Source: PALSA-600 sp963842335
GTDB taxonomy: Bacteria > Actinomycetota > Thermoleophilia > Gaiellales > Gaiellaceae
Direction of reading: 5' to 3'
Assembly: GCA_963842335.1 (NCBI GenBank)
Contig: CAWJGF010000019.1
Coordinates: 43,680 to 107,679 of the forward strand
Length of the DNA: 64,000 nucleotides
Positions 41,017 to 49,750 of this stretch are shown here, one piece after another; within the stretch, counting starts at the first letter, position 1, and each line of letters begins with the position of its first letter. The notes below the pieces were generated by a model. It did not search any database. It worked only from the letters and a program-made list of their open reading frames with translations, and was not told the origin of the DNA. Made by a program: the position numbers and the translations under genes.

Positions 41017-41850
41017 ATGCCGAACGAAGCGAAGGTCTGGTTCATCACCGGGACGTCGAGGGGATTCGGCCGCATCTGGGCCGAGGCCGCGCTGAGACGA
41101 GGTGACAAGGTTGCCGCAACGGCGCGCGACACAGCGAGCCTGGACGCGCTCAGCGAGAGTTACGGCGACGCCTTCCTGCCGCTCGAGCTCGACGTCACGG
41201 ACAAGGCGGCCGTGGACGCGGCTGTGAAGGATGCGCACGATCGCTACGGCCGGCTGGACGTCGTCGTCAACAACGCCGGCTATGGCCTCTTCGGCACGAT
41301 CGAGGAGGTGACCGAGGCGCAGGCGCGCGCACAGATCGAGACGAATCTGTTCGGCGCGCTCTGGGTGACCAAAGCGGCGTTGCCGTACCTCCGCGGGCAG
41401 CGCTCGGGTCGCATCATCCAGGTGTCCTCGATCGGAGGGGTGAATGCGTTCCCGACGCTTGGGCTCTATCACGCATCGAAGTGGGCGCTCGAGGGATTCA
41501 GCCAGGCCCTCGGCGCCGAGGTGCATGATCTCGGCATCAGGGTCACGCTGGTCGAGCCCACCGGGTATGCGACCGACTGGAGCGGGTCATCGTCGGTTCA
41601 GGCGGAGCATCTGGCCGCCTACGACGCCGTCCGCGAGGAGCGGGCGAAGGCCGTCGGCGCTCGTGGCCGGAGCGGGGATCCCGAGGCGACCGGCGCGGCG
41701 ATCCTCAAGATCGTCGACGCGGACGACCCGCCGCTGCGGGTCTTTCTCGGGATCGGCCCGCTCGCGATGATCCGCGAGGAGTACGCCACGCGAATCGCCA
41801 CCTGGGAGAGCTGGAACGACGTCTCCGAAGGGGCGCACGGCGCTTCCTGA
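41017..41850 (+). CDS. Short-chain dehydrogenase/reductase (classical SDR)
   Basis: A 277-residue NAD(P)-dependent oxidoreductase. The cofactor motif is TGTSRGFG at 11-18, NNAG is at 85-88, the catalytic Ser is in QVSSIGG near 137 and the pair is Y151/K155 (YHASK). This subgroup of ketoreductase-like SDRs has a longer C-terminus, as seen here. ATG 41017 follows an AAGGAG ribosome site. It is a single-gene unit convergent with the membrane-protein gene; the substrate is unknown. Confidence 0.9.
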   Translation: MPNEAKVWFITGTSRGFGRIWAEAALRRGDKVAATARDTASLDALSESYGDAFLPLELDVTDKAAVDAAVKDAHDRYGRLDVVVNNAGYGLFGTIEEVTEAQARAQIETNLFGALWVTKAALPYLRGQRSGRIIQVSSIGGVNAFPTLGLYHASKWALEGFSQALGAEVHDLGIRVTLVEPTGYATDWSGSSSVQAEHLAAYDAVREERAKAVGARGRSGDPEATGAAILKIVDADDPPLRVFLGIGPLAMIREEYATRIATWESWNDVSEGAHGAS

Positions 41851-41856
41851 CGCCGG

Positions 41857-42948
41857 CTAGGCCGACCCCGGTGCCGGGGCGAGATCGCCGGCGCGGGTTT
41901 CTTCGCCCTCGCCTTGGCGGATCGCGTCGCTCGCCGGCGGCGGCGCCCCCGTGCCGCGTACGCGCACCACCTTGCTCATCAGGTCGAACCAGAAGGGCGC
42001 GCCAAGCGTGAGCGCCGCCGCGGAGATCAGCAGCCCGAAGATCTTCGCCATGATGCTGTCGAAGGTGCTCGGGATCTGCTCGGGGCCGGTGCCCGTGTCG
42101 AAGAGCTTCCAGCCGAGCGGCACGGGGAGTGCCTTTGCGGCGTTCGCAGCATTCGTCCCCTGCTCGCCCTGCTGCGTCGCCGTCTGGGCCTGCGACACCA
42201 GCACCGTTCGAGCTGCATCGTCCCGCCAGAGCGTCTGCGCGATCTGCAGTGTGTCGACGTTCAGGAGGATGACAACCACGAGCGCGGTGATCCAGAGCAC
42301 CCGTTGAGCGTGCCGTTTGTACCAACCGGACACGCGCTCCATCGAGTCATCGAACCATTGCTCGCCCGCTTTGCGGAAGCGCTGCCCTTTCCCGTCGGCA
42401 TCGCGGTAGAGCGTCAGCAGCGCGTCGCGCATCTCCTGGTTGTGAATCCCGTTGATCGACTCGAGCAGCGTCACCTTCGCGAGCTCCGGGACGGTCTTGT
42501 GCTCGCGCTTCGCCTTCTCGATGTACGCGTGCGCGCCGAGGTCGAGGATCGCGAGCACGAATGTGTGCGACGGGATGTAGGAGGGCCGCACGATCGCCGG
42601 CGTCGCCTTCTTCTGCTTGGCGCTCCTCTGCTCAGCGCCCTTCGCACTCGCTGCCGCTCCTGCGGTGTCACTTCCCGAGTCGGGCTTCGCGAGCAGGTTC
42701 ACGTCCTTGGGACGCTGAAGCGACTGAATCAACGGGTGGTTCCAAAACTCCTTCGCCAGCGCCTTGCCCGCGGCCGTCGGCGACTCCGTGCCGCTCAACA
42801 GGTTCTCGATCGCCGCCTCGAGCATCCGCGCCCGCCACTGAAGCTTCGTCGCGATCCACTCGGTGATTGCGGAACAGATCAGGCTGAAGATGAAGAAGAT
42901 GAAGCTGAGCCCGATCACCACGTCGAGCGCAGAGAAGTTCGACATCAC
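41857..42948 (-). CDS. Membrane protein of unknown function
   Basis: A 363-residue protein with an N-terminal hydrophobic helix (LDVVIGLSFIFFIFSLICSAITEWIATKL) that continues into an amphipathic helix, and a long hydrophilic middle (about 45-210). Two further hydrophobic segments follow near 217-233 (VLWITALVVVILLNV) and 300-315 (AKIFGLLISAAALTLGAPFWFDLM). The ATEWIA-type first helix and the GAPFWFDLM ending recur in uncharacterised bacterial membrane proteins as I recall them. GTG 42948 or ATG 42945 is the start. Function unknown. Confidence 0.7.
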   Translation of the reverse strand: MMSNFSALDVVIGLSFIFFIFSLICSAITEWIATKLQWRARMLEAAIENLLSGTESPTAAGKALAKEFWNHPLIQSLQRPKDVNLLAKPDSGSDTAGAAASAKGAEQRSAKQKKATPAIVRPSYIPSHTFVLAILDLGAHAYIEKAKREHKTVPELAKVTLLESINGIHNQEMRDALLTLYRDADGKGQRFRKAGEQWFDDSMERVSGWYKRHAQRVLWITALVVVILLNVDTLQIAQTLWRDDAARTVLVSQAQTATQQGEQGTNAANAAKALPVPLGWKLFDTGTGPEQIPSTFDSIMAKIFGLLISAAALTLGAPFWFDLMSKVVRVRGTGAPPPASDAIRQGEGEETRAGDLAPAPGSA

Positions 42949-43207
42949 ACGAGCCTACGCCGGGCCGAGGCCCTGAACAAGCCTCCTTCGCGAGGCCGGT
43001 TTAGAACGGGTTCGTTGCGGCGACGTGATGCAGGAGCGAGGCGCGCGAAGCGCCTCGGCAAGTCGTCGTCGAGCAGGGAGGAACAACCCGCCGCTACAGG
43101 TGGGGATCGAGTGGCAATTCCTCTCGAACGGCGCGCCGGTGTACGCGACCGACTGTGTGCCGGTGGCCGTCGACTGAACGGGACCGCCGCACTTGTCGGC
43201 ACGGCTT
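42949..43207. other. Intergenic region with possible small coding remnant
   Basis: The gap between the two leftward genes is about 306 bp. From GTG 43100 to TGA 43175 a 25-codon frame reads VGIEWQFLSNGAPVYATDCV and continues to the stop with non-repetitive, protein-like composition. It may be the tail of a lost gene. Nothing else is recognisable before the hairpin at 43208. Confidence 0.25.
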
Positions 43208-43248
43208 GCCCTCACCTCACCTCAGCTCGCTCGAGGTGAGGTGAGGGC
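43208..43248 (-). terminator. Perfect 16-bp inverted repeat, probable terminator
   Basis: Arms 43208-43223 and 43233-43248 are perfectly complementary over 16 bp (GCCCTCACCTCACCTC and its complement) with a 9-base loop. It starts 7 bases past the stop of the leftward gene at 43255. No T tract follows on the minus strand. The arm is itself a repeat of CTCAC units. Confidence 0.6.
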
Positions 43249-43254
43249 GACGCT

Positions 43255-43728
43255 CTAACCGACGCCGGGCGACGGCGCGTACTGGCCGAGGAAGCTCCCT
43301 CCGATGATCTTCTGGTCGACGGCAGCCTCCCCGAGGTAGCACTCCCACTCGGTCCCGGCCGAGTTCAGCGAGCGGCAGCCACCGTTCACATGCTTGCTCG
43401 CGTCAACCGTCGGCTCGACGGTTCCCTGCCAGTCGGTCACTTCGGGCGCTGGTGCTTTGGCCAGCACGCAGTGGTATTCGATCCGATCGGTGACAGTCGT
43501 GCACGTCGGGTCGGTACCGGCCAGCGAGAGTGTTCCGGCCGGAAGGCTCCTGGCGACGTCCCCATTCGAGATGAAGTGCGCCGCGGCGAACGCCGCGCCA
43601 GGGATCGCGACCGCGAGCACAGCAACGGCGATGGTGAGGCGCCTGCGCAGTTTGCGCTGGGGAGCGAGATCGCGCCGTGCGGCGTCTTCCAGCTCGTCTC
43701 CCAGGCGTACGAGTCCGACGTCCATCAC
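43255..43728 (-). CDS. Single-span membrane protein coupled to an ECF sigma factor
   Basis: A 157-residue protein: a short cytoplasmic N-terminus (DELEDAARRDLAPQRKLRRR), one membrane helix at about 31-52 (TIAVAVLAVAIPGAAFAAAHF), and an extracytoplasmic domain with four Cys (TCTTV, YHCVL, GGCRS, WECYL). The GTG start overlaps the sigma-factor stop by 4 bp. Position and topology suggest a regulatory partner, but the ~30-residue cytoplasmic part has no zinc-binding anti-sigma motif, so it may instead be a target or sensor. I do not recognise the family. Confidence 0.65.
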   Translation of the reverse strand: MMDVGLVRLGDELEDAARRDLAPQRKLRRRLTIAVAVLAVAIPGAAFAAAHFISNGDVARSLPAGTLSLAGTDPTCTTVTDRIEYHCVLAKAPAPEVTDWQGTVEPTVDASKHVNGGCRSLNSAGTEWECYLGEAAVDQKIIGGSFLGQYAPSPGVG

Positions 43729-44279
43729 ACAGCCTCCTGTTCATTGCGAATGAAGCGGTCTCTGAGCCGGCCGAGCCCGCGCGCAACGCGCACCCGTGCC
43801 GCGCCGGGCGAGGTTGCGAGCCCTGCGGCGATCTCGTCGTACGACAGGCCGTCGAGGACGCGCAGCTCGACCGCCCTGCGTTCTCCCTCGGGAAGCTCGG
43901 CCAGTGCGTCGTCGAGCCCGACGAGCCAGCCTGCGTTCGGTTCCCCGGCCACGCCGTCCGGCTGATCGAGCCGGTCGCGGATCCCGAGCTTCGTGCACGC
44001 GGCGCGCTCGATCCGCCTGCTGCGCACCGACTGCGCGATCAGGTTGCGTGCGATTCCATACAACCACGGGCCCGCCAGGCCAGCTGACCGATCACGGAAA
44101 CGGCGGCGCGAGAGCCAGGCCTGCGCAAAGATCTCCGCCGTCAGGTCGTGCGCGGCGTCGGGATCGCCGGTCCGCCGGAGCACGAATGCGTAGATCCGCT
44201 CCGCATGGCGGTCGTACAGTTCCCTGAACGCACCGGGGTCGCTCCGTGACTCGCGCAGGAGTTGTGCATCGCTCTTCAT
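43725..44279 (-). CDS. ECF-family RNA polymerase sigma factor
   Basis: A 184-residue sigma-70-like factor. Region 2 (about 15-85) has FRELYDRHAERIYAFVLRRTGDPDAAHDLTAEIFAQAW, and region 4 (about 120-175) has LPEGERRAVELRVLDGLSYDEIAAGLATSPGAARVRVARGL. ATG 44279 is preceded by GGAGGGTT; the frame upstream is a shadow. It is co-transcribed with the membrane protein at 43255. It lacks the long C-terminal extension seen in the ECF42-type factor of this window. Confidence 0.9.
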   Translation of the reverse strand: MKSDAQLLRESRSDPGAFRELYDRHAERIYAFVLRRTGDPDAAHDLTAEIFAQAWLSRRRFRDRSAGLAGPWLYGIARNLIAQSVRSRRIERAACTKLGIRDRLDQPDGVAGEPNAGWLVGLDDALAELPEGERRAVELRVLDGLSYDEIAAGLATSPGAARVRVARGLGRLRDRFIRNEQEAV

Positions 44280-44367
44280 AACCCTCCATGTTCTCGGTTG
44301 CCATGAGATGGCGCGAGCGACTGCATTTGTTACATGCCGGGCTCGTAGAGTTGCGCCGTGAGCGCGA

Positions 44368-45429
44368 ATGAGTGACGGCGTGGAGGTCGCAGTCGTCGGC
44401 TCGGGCGTCGTCGGGCTCGCGATCGCCCGCGCGCTGCAGGGTCGGGGCGCAAAGGTGGCCGTCTTCGAGCGCACGTCGATCGCGGCGGGGGCATCGGGTG
44501 TACAGCCAGGCGGAGTTCGGCAGCAGTGGGGTACGCAGGTCGCGTGCCGGCTCGCGCGCGAGTCGGCCGCGTTCTACGCGGACGCCGACGAGCGCCTTGC
44601 CGCTTCCGTACCGCTTGGCTTCCGCGCCTGCGGCTACCTGTTCGTCGCGCATGACGACGACAGTCTCGCCCGCCTTGCCACAAACATCGCGGTGCAGCGC
44701 GCGGAGGGAATCCCGTCACGCCTCGTCTCGCCATCCGACGCTGTCGAGCTCGTGCCCGGGCTCTGCGCCGACTCGGTCGTCGGGGCAGCGTGGTGCGCGG
44801 CCGACGGCTACTTCGACCGCCCGCAAGGCGTCGTCGAGGCATTCGCTCGCGGGCTCGACATCCGGATCGGCGCGGTCGGGTCACTTGACGAGTTGAAGGC
44901 CGAGACGATCGTGGTCGCGGCCGGCGCCGAGACGCCGGCCCTCGTGCCGGGTCTGCCTATCGCCCGAGAGGATCGCTACCTCTTCTACAGCGAGCCGATC
45001 CGGGAGCGGCTGCTCGAGCCGCTCGTCGTCTCGCCCGCGCGACGGTTCGCGGCGAAGCAGCTCGGCAACGGGCGCGTCCTCGCGAGCGACCTCAGCGCAC
45101 GCGGCGATGCGTCCGACGCCGAGACGTGGCGCGCGAACGTACGCGCGGCCATCGACGAGCTGCTGCCGATCCTCACCTACGTGTCGCTGCCGCTGCTCGT
45201 GCGCGGCGAGTACGACGTCACGCCCGACCATCAGCCGATCCTCGGCCGCGTCGAAGAGCGCGTCTTCGTCGCCGCCGGGTTCAGCGGCCACGGCTTCATG
45301 ATCGCCCCCGCGGTCGCACGGATCCTCGCGGACGCGATCCTCGACGGCGTCGACGACGAAACGCTCGGCATCCTCGACGCGGCGCGCTTCGCCGAGAACC
45401 GCCTTGTCCCCGAGCCGCAACTCGTCTGA
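44368..45429 (+). CDS. FAD-dependent oxidoreductase, DAO family
   Basis: A 353-residue flavoenzyme of the D-amino acid oxidase/glycine-sarcosine oxidase superfamily. The FAD-binding motif VAVVGSGVVGLAIARALQGRG with acidic VFERTSIAAGASG lies at 5-45, and the C-terminal flavin block is FVAAGFSGHGFMIAPAVA with DHQPILGRV before it. Substrates are usually amines or amino acids such as sarcosine, glycine, proline or hydroxyproline. It diverges from the ECF sigma gene across 88 bp and is not in an operon. Confidence 0.88.
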   Translation: MSDGVEVAVVGSGVVGLAIARALQGRGAKVAVFERTSIAAGASGVQPGGVRQQWGTQVACRLARESAAFYADADERLAASVPLGFRACGYLFVAHDDDSLARLATNIAVQRAEGIPSRLVSPSDAVELVPGLCADSVVGAAWCAADGYFDRPQGVVEAFARGLDIRIGAVGSLDELKAETIVVAAGAETPALVPGLPIAREDRYLFYSEPIRERLLEPLVVSPARRFAAKQLGNGRVLASDLSARGDASDAETWRANVRAAIDELLPILTYVSLPLLVRGEYDVTPDHQPILGRVEERVFVAAGFSGHGFMIAPAVARILADAILDGVDDETLGILDAARFAENRLVPEPQLV

Positions 45430-45467
45430 CCCCTTCTCAGACCGGCCGGCCGGCTCGGGCCGTGCGC

Positions 45468-45644
45468 AACTTGTCACCCTCCCGTAACGGTGCCTGGCAC
45501 CGGTCGTGGCACCTCGGGACGCGTCCTGATCAGCCATGTCCCGCGGCCGTTCGGCGTGCAGTCGTGCCCTTTCTCGAGCGGAAGCGCCCGCACCTGTGGA
45601 GAACTTGTCACGCTCCCGTAGAGGTGCCTGGCACCGGCCGTGGC
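45468..45644. repeat. Two copies of a 43-bp repeat with palindromic core GGTGCCTGGCACC
   Basis: Copy 1 is 45468-45510 and copy 2 is 45602-45644, in the same orientation, 134 bp apart and matching at 39 of 43 positions. Each begins AACTTGTCAC and contains the perfect palindrome GGTGCC-T-GGCACC followed by GG(T/C)CGTGGC. The pair sits in a 293-bp gap with no credible gene. It resembles a REP-type dispersed element; no transposase is nearby. Confidence 0.6.
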
Positions 45645-45722
45645 GGGACTGGCCATGGCCGTTCGGAGGAACCAGCCAACCGCGCGGATCGCGTTGCGTT
45701 CGGTCGGAGGTGGAAGTGTTGA

Positions 45723-46277
45723 CTACTGATTCGCGCTCAGCGCGTTGAAGGTCGTCGTGCTGTGAAGCGACCCGGCCGTCAGGTCGAGCCGCCAGCAGCC
45801 TGCAACCGGAAGATCGATCACCGACGCAAACGACGGCGCCCGGTTCTGGCCCGTGTACGAGATCGCCGAGAACTGCTGCCACGACCTCCCGGGACCGTCG
45901 AGCCGCTTCCCTTTCACGACGAGCAGCTGAGCGTCCGTCGCGCGCCTCGCCTTCGCGCCGAGGAAGACCCACAAGATCTTCATGTTCGGCTCGCCCGCCG
46001 GGGCGTGGCCACCGGCGTAGATCTGCGCGCGCTTGATTCGCTCCGCGCGCCACCGGTCACTCCAGTACCAGATGAGGCCAACCAGCCCTTGCGAAGATGG
46101 TGACCCTTTGACCCATGGCAGCTGCCCGAGCCCTTGGGCTCTGCCTGGGTAAGAAGTGAAGTGAACGGCGGACGCGTCACACGCCGAGAGCGAGGCCGAA
46201 GTACCTGGAGTTGCGCCGGCGACGAGCAGGGTGACCACGCTGAGAACCCCGGCGACGATTCCCGCCTTGGCGAGCAT
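45723..46277 (-). CDS. Secreted hypothetical protein
   Basis: A 184-residue protein with a signal peptide (AKAGIVAGVLSVVTLLVAGATPGTSA, cleavage near 28). The mature domain has CDASAVHFTSYPGRAQGLGQLPW, GLVGLIWYWSDRW, KILWVFLGAKARRATDAQLLVVKG and a C-terminal VIDLPVAGCWRLDLTAGSLHSTTTF. The last block resembles beta-strands of secreted hypotheticals ending in a conserved CWRLDL motif. Family not recognised. ATG 46277 is clear. Confidence 0.65.
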   Translation of the reverse strand: MLAKAGIVAGVLSVVTLLVAGATPGTSASLSACDASAVHFTSYPGRAQGLGQLPWVKGSPSSQGLVGLIWYWSDRWRAERIKRAQIYAGGHAPAGEPNMKILWVFLGAKARRATDAQLLVVKGKRLDGPGRSWQQFSAISYTGQNRAPSFASVIDLPVAGCWRLDLTAGSLHSTTTFNALSANQ

Positions 46278-46333
46278 GCAACGAATCGTACAACTTGCGT
46301 GGCTCGATAACCGCCGAAGTAGGCTGCGAGCCG

Positions 46334-46648
46334 ATGACCGAGATGCGCCTCTACGACATCCGCGTGACCGTCGAGCGGATCGAGGGCCGGTCGGTCTGCG
46401 GCCTCGCCGTCGGCGACTACTTCGAGGTGACGGAATCGAACCGCGTGCGCATCCCCGAGGGAAAGCACTTCTGCCTCTACGCGCTGCAGTCGGTCTTGCC
46501 GCTGATCCCGGCGAAGCAGCGACGGCTGCCGCCGGAGGACTGGCTCGAGCAGGACAACCTGGTCGCCTGCCCCGATCCGGACGAGCGCGTCGTGATGCGC
46601 ATCGAGCGAATCGGTGAGCGCGTGCTGCGAACGGAGGACCTCACCTGA
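46334..46648 (+). CDS. TIGR04076 family protein
   Basis: A 104-residue small protein with the pattern of the TIGR04076 family: an opening strand, CGLAVGDYFEV near 29-39, IPEGKHFCLYALQSVLPLIPAKQR near 46-69 and a closing VACPDP block. Two Cys regions suggest possible metal or redox function, but the family role is unknown. ATG 46334 is preferred over the upstream TTG. Its stop overlaps the start of the LLM gene (TGATG), so the two are coupled. Confidence 0.8.
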   Translation: MTEMRLYDIRVTVERIEGRSVCGLAVGDYFEVTESNRVRIPEGKHFCLYALQSVLPLIPAKQRRLPPEDWLEQDNLVACPDPDERVVMRIERIGERVLRTEDLT

Positions 46649-47559
46649 TGGAGGTCGGCCTCGGCCTCCAGTCGAACAAGCAGGCGGAGGAGTACACGGC
46701 GATCGCCCAGCAGGCAGAGGCGGCGGGCTTCGATGTCATCTCCGTCTTCCACGACCTGCTCTACCAGCCCGCGGTCGTCCCGCTGACTTTGATCGCGCAG
46801 GCGACCGAGCGTGTTCGCCTCGGCCCCGCTGCGCTCAACGCGCGCACGCTCCATCCCGTCGAGCTCGCCGGACAGGCTGCCGCCCTCGACCTCGTCTCGA
46901 ACGGCCGCGCCTACCTCGGGCTCACCGACGGCGCGTGGCTCGACCGGCTCGGCCTCGAGATGCACGACCCGGTCGCGCGCATGGACGAGACGGTCGAGAT
47001 CGTGCGCCGCCTCGTCGCCGGCGACCGCTCCGGGTTCAGCGGGAAACACTTCACGCTCGCGCCGGACGCCGGCTTCGGTTTCACCCCGGAGCGTGACCGC
47101 CTGCCGATTCTGATCGGCACCTGGAAGCCCCGCATGGCGGCAGTCGCGGGCCGGATCGCCGACGAGGTGAAGATCGGCGGCTGCGCGAACCCCGACATGG
47201 TGCGGCTGATGTGCGAGTGGATCGGCAACGACGACGTCGGGATCGTCGTCGGCGCGGTGACGGTCGTCGACGAGGACGGCGACCGGGCACGCGCACACGC
47301 ACAGCACGAGGTCGAGATGTACCTGGACGTCGTCGGCAAGAACGACCCGACGTTCGACGGTCCCCCCACGCTCGACCGCTTCGCCTTCGCAGGCACGCCC
47401 GAGGAGGTCGCCGCCCACGCGCTGCGGCTCTTCGGGGCTGGAGCAAAGCGGGTCGAGTTCGGCACGCCGCAGGGACTGACGACCGCCGGCGGGGTCCAGT
47501 TGCTGTGTGACCGCGTGCTGCCGTTGCTCCGAGTCGGCCTGCCCGCGTCCCCCGGCTAG
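46648..47559 (+). CDS. LLM class flavin-dependent (probably F420) oxidoreductase
   Basis: A 303-residue luciferase-like TIM barrel. Key blocks are FDVISVFHDLLYQPAVVPL (about 30-48), TERVRLGPAALNARTLHPVELAGQAAALDLVSNGRAYLGLTDGAW (about 53-97, the cofactor region) and LPILIGTWKPRMAAVAGRIADEVKIGG (about 152-178). The second half follows the F420-dependent tetrahydromethanopterin-reductase-like subgroup. It lies between the TIGR04076 and MFS genes. Substrate unknown. Confidence 0.88.
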   Translation: MEVGLGLQSNKQAEEYTAIAQQAEAAGFDVISVFHDLLYQPAVVPLTLIAQATERVRLGPAALNARTLHPVELAGQAAALDLVSNGRAYLGLTDGAWLDRLGLEMHDPVARMDETVEIVRRLVAGDRSGFSGKHFTLAPDAGFGFTPERDRLPILIGTWKPRMAAVAGRIADEVKIGGCANPDMVRLMCEWIGNDDVGIVVGAVTVVDEDGDRARAHAQHEVEMYLDVVGKNDPTFDGPPTLDRFAFAGTPEEVAAHALRLFGAGAKRVEFGTPQGLTTAGGVQLLCDRVLPLLRVGLPASPG

Positions 47560-47568
47560 CATCGAGTA

Positions 47569-48777
47569 ATGGAGCCTGTGCGAGCCGGAATCGACAAGCC
47601 TGCGATGTCGGCGTTGTCGGGCGGCCACCTTGCGGTCGACTTCGCGTCCGGGAGCGTGCCGGCGCTGATCCCGTTCATGACCGACCGCTTCCACCTCGGC
47701 TATGCCCTGGCGGCGATGCTGCTGCTGACGGCAACCGCCTCCTCCTCGCTCGTTCAGCCGCTCTTCGGCCTGTGGTCCGATCGCCGGGGCGCTCTCTGGC
47801 TGATTCCGGGCGGGACGATGCTCGCCGCGATCGGGGTCGGCGGCGCGGCAATCGCTCCGGTGTATCCGCTCGTGCTGCTGCTCGTGCTCGCCGGCGGGCT
47901 CGGTGTGGCGGCGTTCCATCCCGAGGGCTCCAAGTTCGCCGCCTACGCGAGCGGGCACAAGCGCGCCAGCGGGATGTCCTACTTCAACAGCGGCGGGAAT
48001 GCGGGCTACGCGCTCGGTGCCTTCGCCACCGGACAGCTCGTGGTCTGGCTCGGGCTCGTCGGCGGGCTGGTTGCGATGGTGCCGGTGTTCATCGCGTCGC
48101 TCGCTCTCATCCGCGTGGCGCCCCGGCTCTCCCAGCTCACACCAGAGACGGCAGTCGGCGCGTTCACTCGTGGCGACGATCGGCGCCACGCGATGGCGAT
48201 GCTCGGAATCGTGATCGCGCTGCGGAGCGTCGCCTGGTTCACGTTGCTCGCGTTCGTGCCGCTCTGGGTCGTCTCACTCGGGCATTCGAAGGGGGACGGG
48301 AGCCGGTTGTTGTTCCTGATGCTGCTGGCCGGGGCAGCAGGAACGCTGATCCTCGGCCCGGTCGCGGACCGGATCGGGCTGCGGCGGACGCTCGTGATCA
48401 CGCAGGCGCTGCTCACGCCGCTGATCCTCGTGTTCATCTACGTCGGCGGCATCCCCGGAGTGCTCGCGCTGATGCTCGTCGGCGTCTGCGTCGTCGGCAC
48501 GTTCGGTGTGACGATGGTGCTGAGCCAGCTCTATCTCCCCCGGCACGTCGGGATGGCGTCGGGCCTGTCAGTCGGGCTCGCGATGGGCATCGGCGGCATC
48601 GCCGCTGTCGTGTCCGGCGCCATCGCCGATGCTGTCGATCTGCGGGTCGCGCTGACGATCAGTGCCCTCGCACCCGCGCTCGGCGTCGTCTTCTGCCTCC
48701 GGCTGCCCGCGCCGGCGACGCGGGCGCGGGACCTCACCAGGCGGAACCGGTCACGCGCCGCCGTCCCGATCGACTGA
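47569..48777 (+). CDS. MFS transporter, fosmidomycin-resistance (Fsr)-like
   Basis: A 402-residue carrier with 12 spans. The N-terminal pattern HLAVDFASGSVPALIPFM, TASSSLVQPLFGLWSDRRG and GLGVAAFHPEGSKFA, then GMSYFNSGGNAGYALG, is characteristic of the Fsr group of drug exporters. Its ATG lies 9 bases after the LLM oxidoreductase stop, so TIGR04076, LLM and MFS genes form one operon, suggesting modification plus export of a small compound. Confidence 0.88.
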   Translation: MEPVRAGIDKPAMSALSGGHLAVDFASGSVPALIPFMTDRFHLGYALAAMLLLTATASSSLVQPLFGLWSDRRGALWLIPGGTMLAAIGVGGAAIAPVYPLVLLLVLAGGLGVAAFHPEGSKFAAYASGHKRASGMSYFNSGGNAGYALGAFATGQLVVWLGLVGGLVAMVPVFIASLALIRVAPRLSQLTPETAVGAFTRGDDRRHAMAMLGIVIALRSVAWFTLLAFVPLWVVSLGHSKGDGSRLLFLMLLAGAAGTLILGPVADRIGLRRTLVITQALLTPLILVFIYVGGIPGVLALMLVGVCVVGTFGVTMVLSQLYLPRHVGMASGLSVGLAMGIGGIAAVVSGAIADAVDLRVALTISALAPALGVVFCLRLPAPATRARDLTRRNRSRAAVPID

Positions 48778-48829
48778 TCGACGTCGCGAAGGCGCGCCGC
48801 ACAGCGAGCCGCCGCGCTAGCGTGCACCG

Positions 48830-49750
48830 ATGCCCTCCGAATGGCCGGCGCTTCCGTACGAGGCGTGGCGTGCCACGTGCGACACGCTGCACGCCCACAC
48901 CCAGGTTCTCGGCAAGCTCGCCGTCGTCCTCGCGCCGCCCGAACCTCAGCTCCAGCACACTGCGCTCCGTCTGACCGCCCGCGGCTGGGAGACGGCACCT
49001 TTGCCGGCGCCGGACCGATCGGGCGCGTTGGTGGTCACACTCGACCTGCGCGTCCACGAGGCCCTCGTCGAGCACAGTGACGGGCGGGTGCAGAGAGTCG
49101 CACTCGAGCCCAACAGATCCGTCGGGGCCGTCACGCGCGAGTTGCTGGCGGCGGTGGGTCGCCTCGGAGGCGAGGTCGAGATCAATCCGAGCCCACAGGA
49201 GACCGCATGGACAACGCCGCTCGACGATGACGATGAGCACGCGACGTACGACGCCGGTCAGGTCGCTGCCTACTTCTCCGCAGCAACTCAGGCTGCGTTG
49301 GTCCTCACCGCACTGCGTGCGCCCTACCGGGGCCGGTCGACACCCGTCAACGCGTGGTGGGGGTCATTCGACCTTGCTGTCAGCTTGTTTTCCGGGCTGC
49401 CGGCGGAGCCTCCGTCGCGCGACTTCATCATGCGCAACTCGATGAACGCACAAGACGTCGCTGTCGGCTGGTGGCCCGGCGACGAGCGTTACCCGCGCGC
49501 AGCGTTCTACGCGTACGCGCATCCTGCACCGGAAGGATTTTCGGCGGCGACGCTCTCGCCACCTGCGGCGCGCTGGGAGGACCCGCTCGGCGAATACATC
49601 CTCGACTGGGACGACGTCCGCGTGACCCCGGACCCGCACGAGACCGCCCTCGGCTTCGCGCGCTCTGCGGTCCTGCATGCGTGCACGATCTGCGACTGGG
49701 ATCCCACGCTCGCCGAGAGTGTCGAGGGCACCCCGCCGCCGATCGGGTAA
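48830..49750 (+). CDS. DUF5996 family protein
   Basis: A 306-residue protein with the DUF5996 pattern: opening WPALPYEAWRATCDTLHAHTQVLGKL, then ALRLTARGWETAPLPAP, VEINPSPQETAWTTPLDDDDEHATYD near 117-142, VNAWWGSFDLAVSLFSG near 180, GWWPGDERYPRAAFYAYAHPAPEGF near 212 and EYILDWDDVR near 251. The conserved Trp/Tyr-rich surface suggests ligand binding, but the function is unknown. ATG 48830 begins 53 bp after the MFS stop. Confidence 0.85.
   Translation: MPSEWPALPYEAWRATCDTLHAHTQVLGKLAVVLAPPEPQLQHTALRLTARGWETAPLPAPDRSGALVVTLDLRVHEALVEHSDGRVQRVALEPNRSVGAVTRELLAAVGRLGGEVEINPSPQETAWTTPLDDDDEHATYDAGQVAAYFSAATQAALVLTALRAPYRGRSTPVNAWWGSFDLAVSLFSGLPAEPPSRDFIMRNSMNAQDVAVGWWPGDERYPRAAFYAYAHPAPEGFSAATLSPPAARWEDPLGEYILDWDDVRVTPDPHETALGFARSAVLHACTICDWDPTLAESVEGTPPPIG

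Noticed and set aside
46477..48189. Leftward frame of 570 codons across the LLM and MFS genes
   Set aside because: Antisense shadow of two well-supported genes with recognisable motifs.
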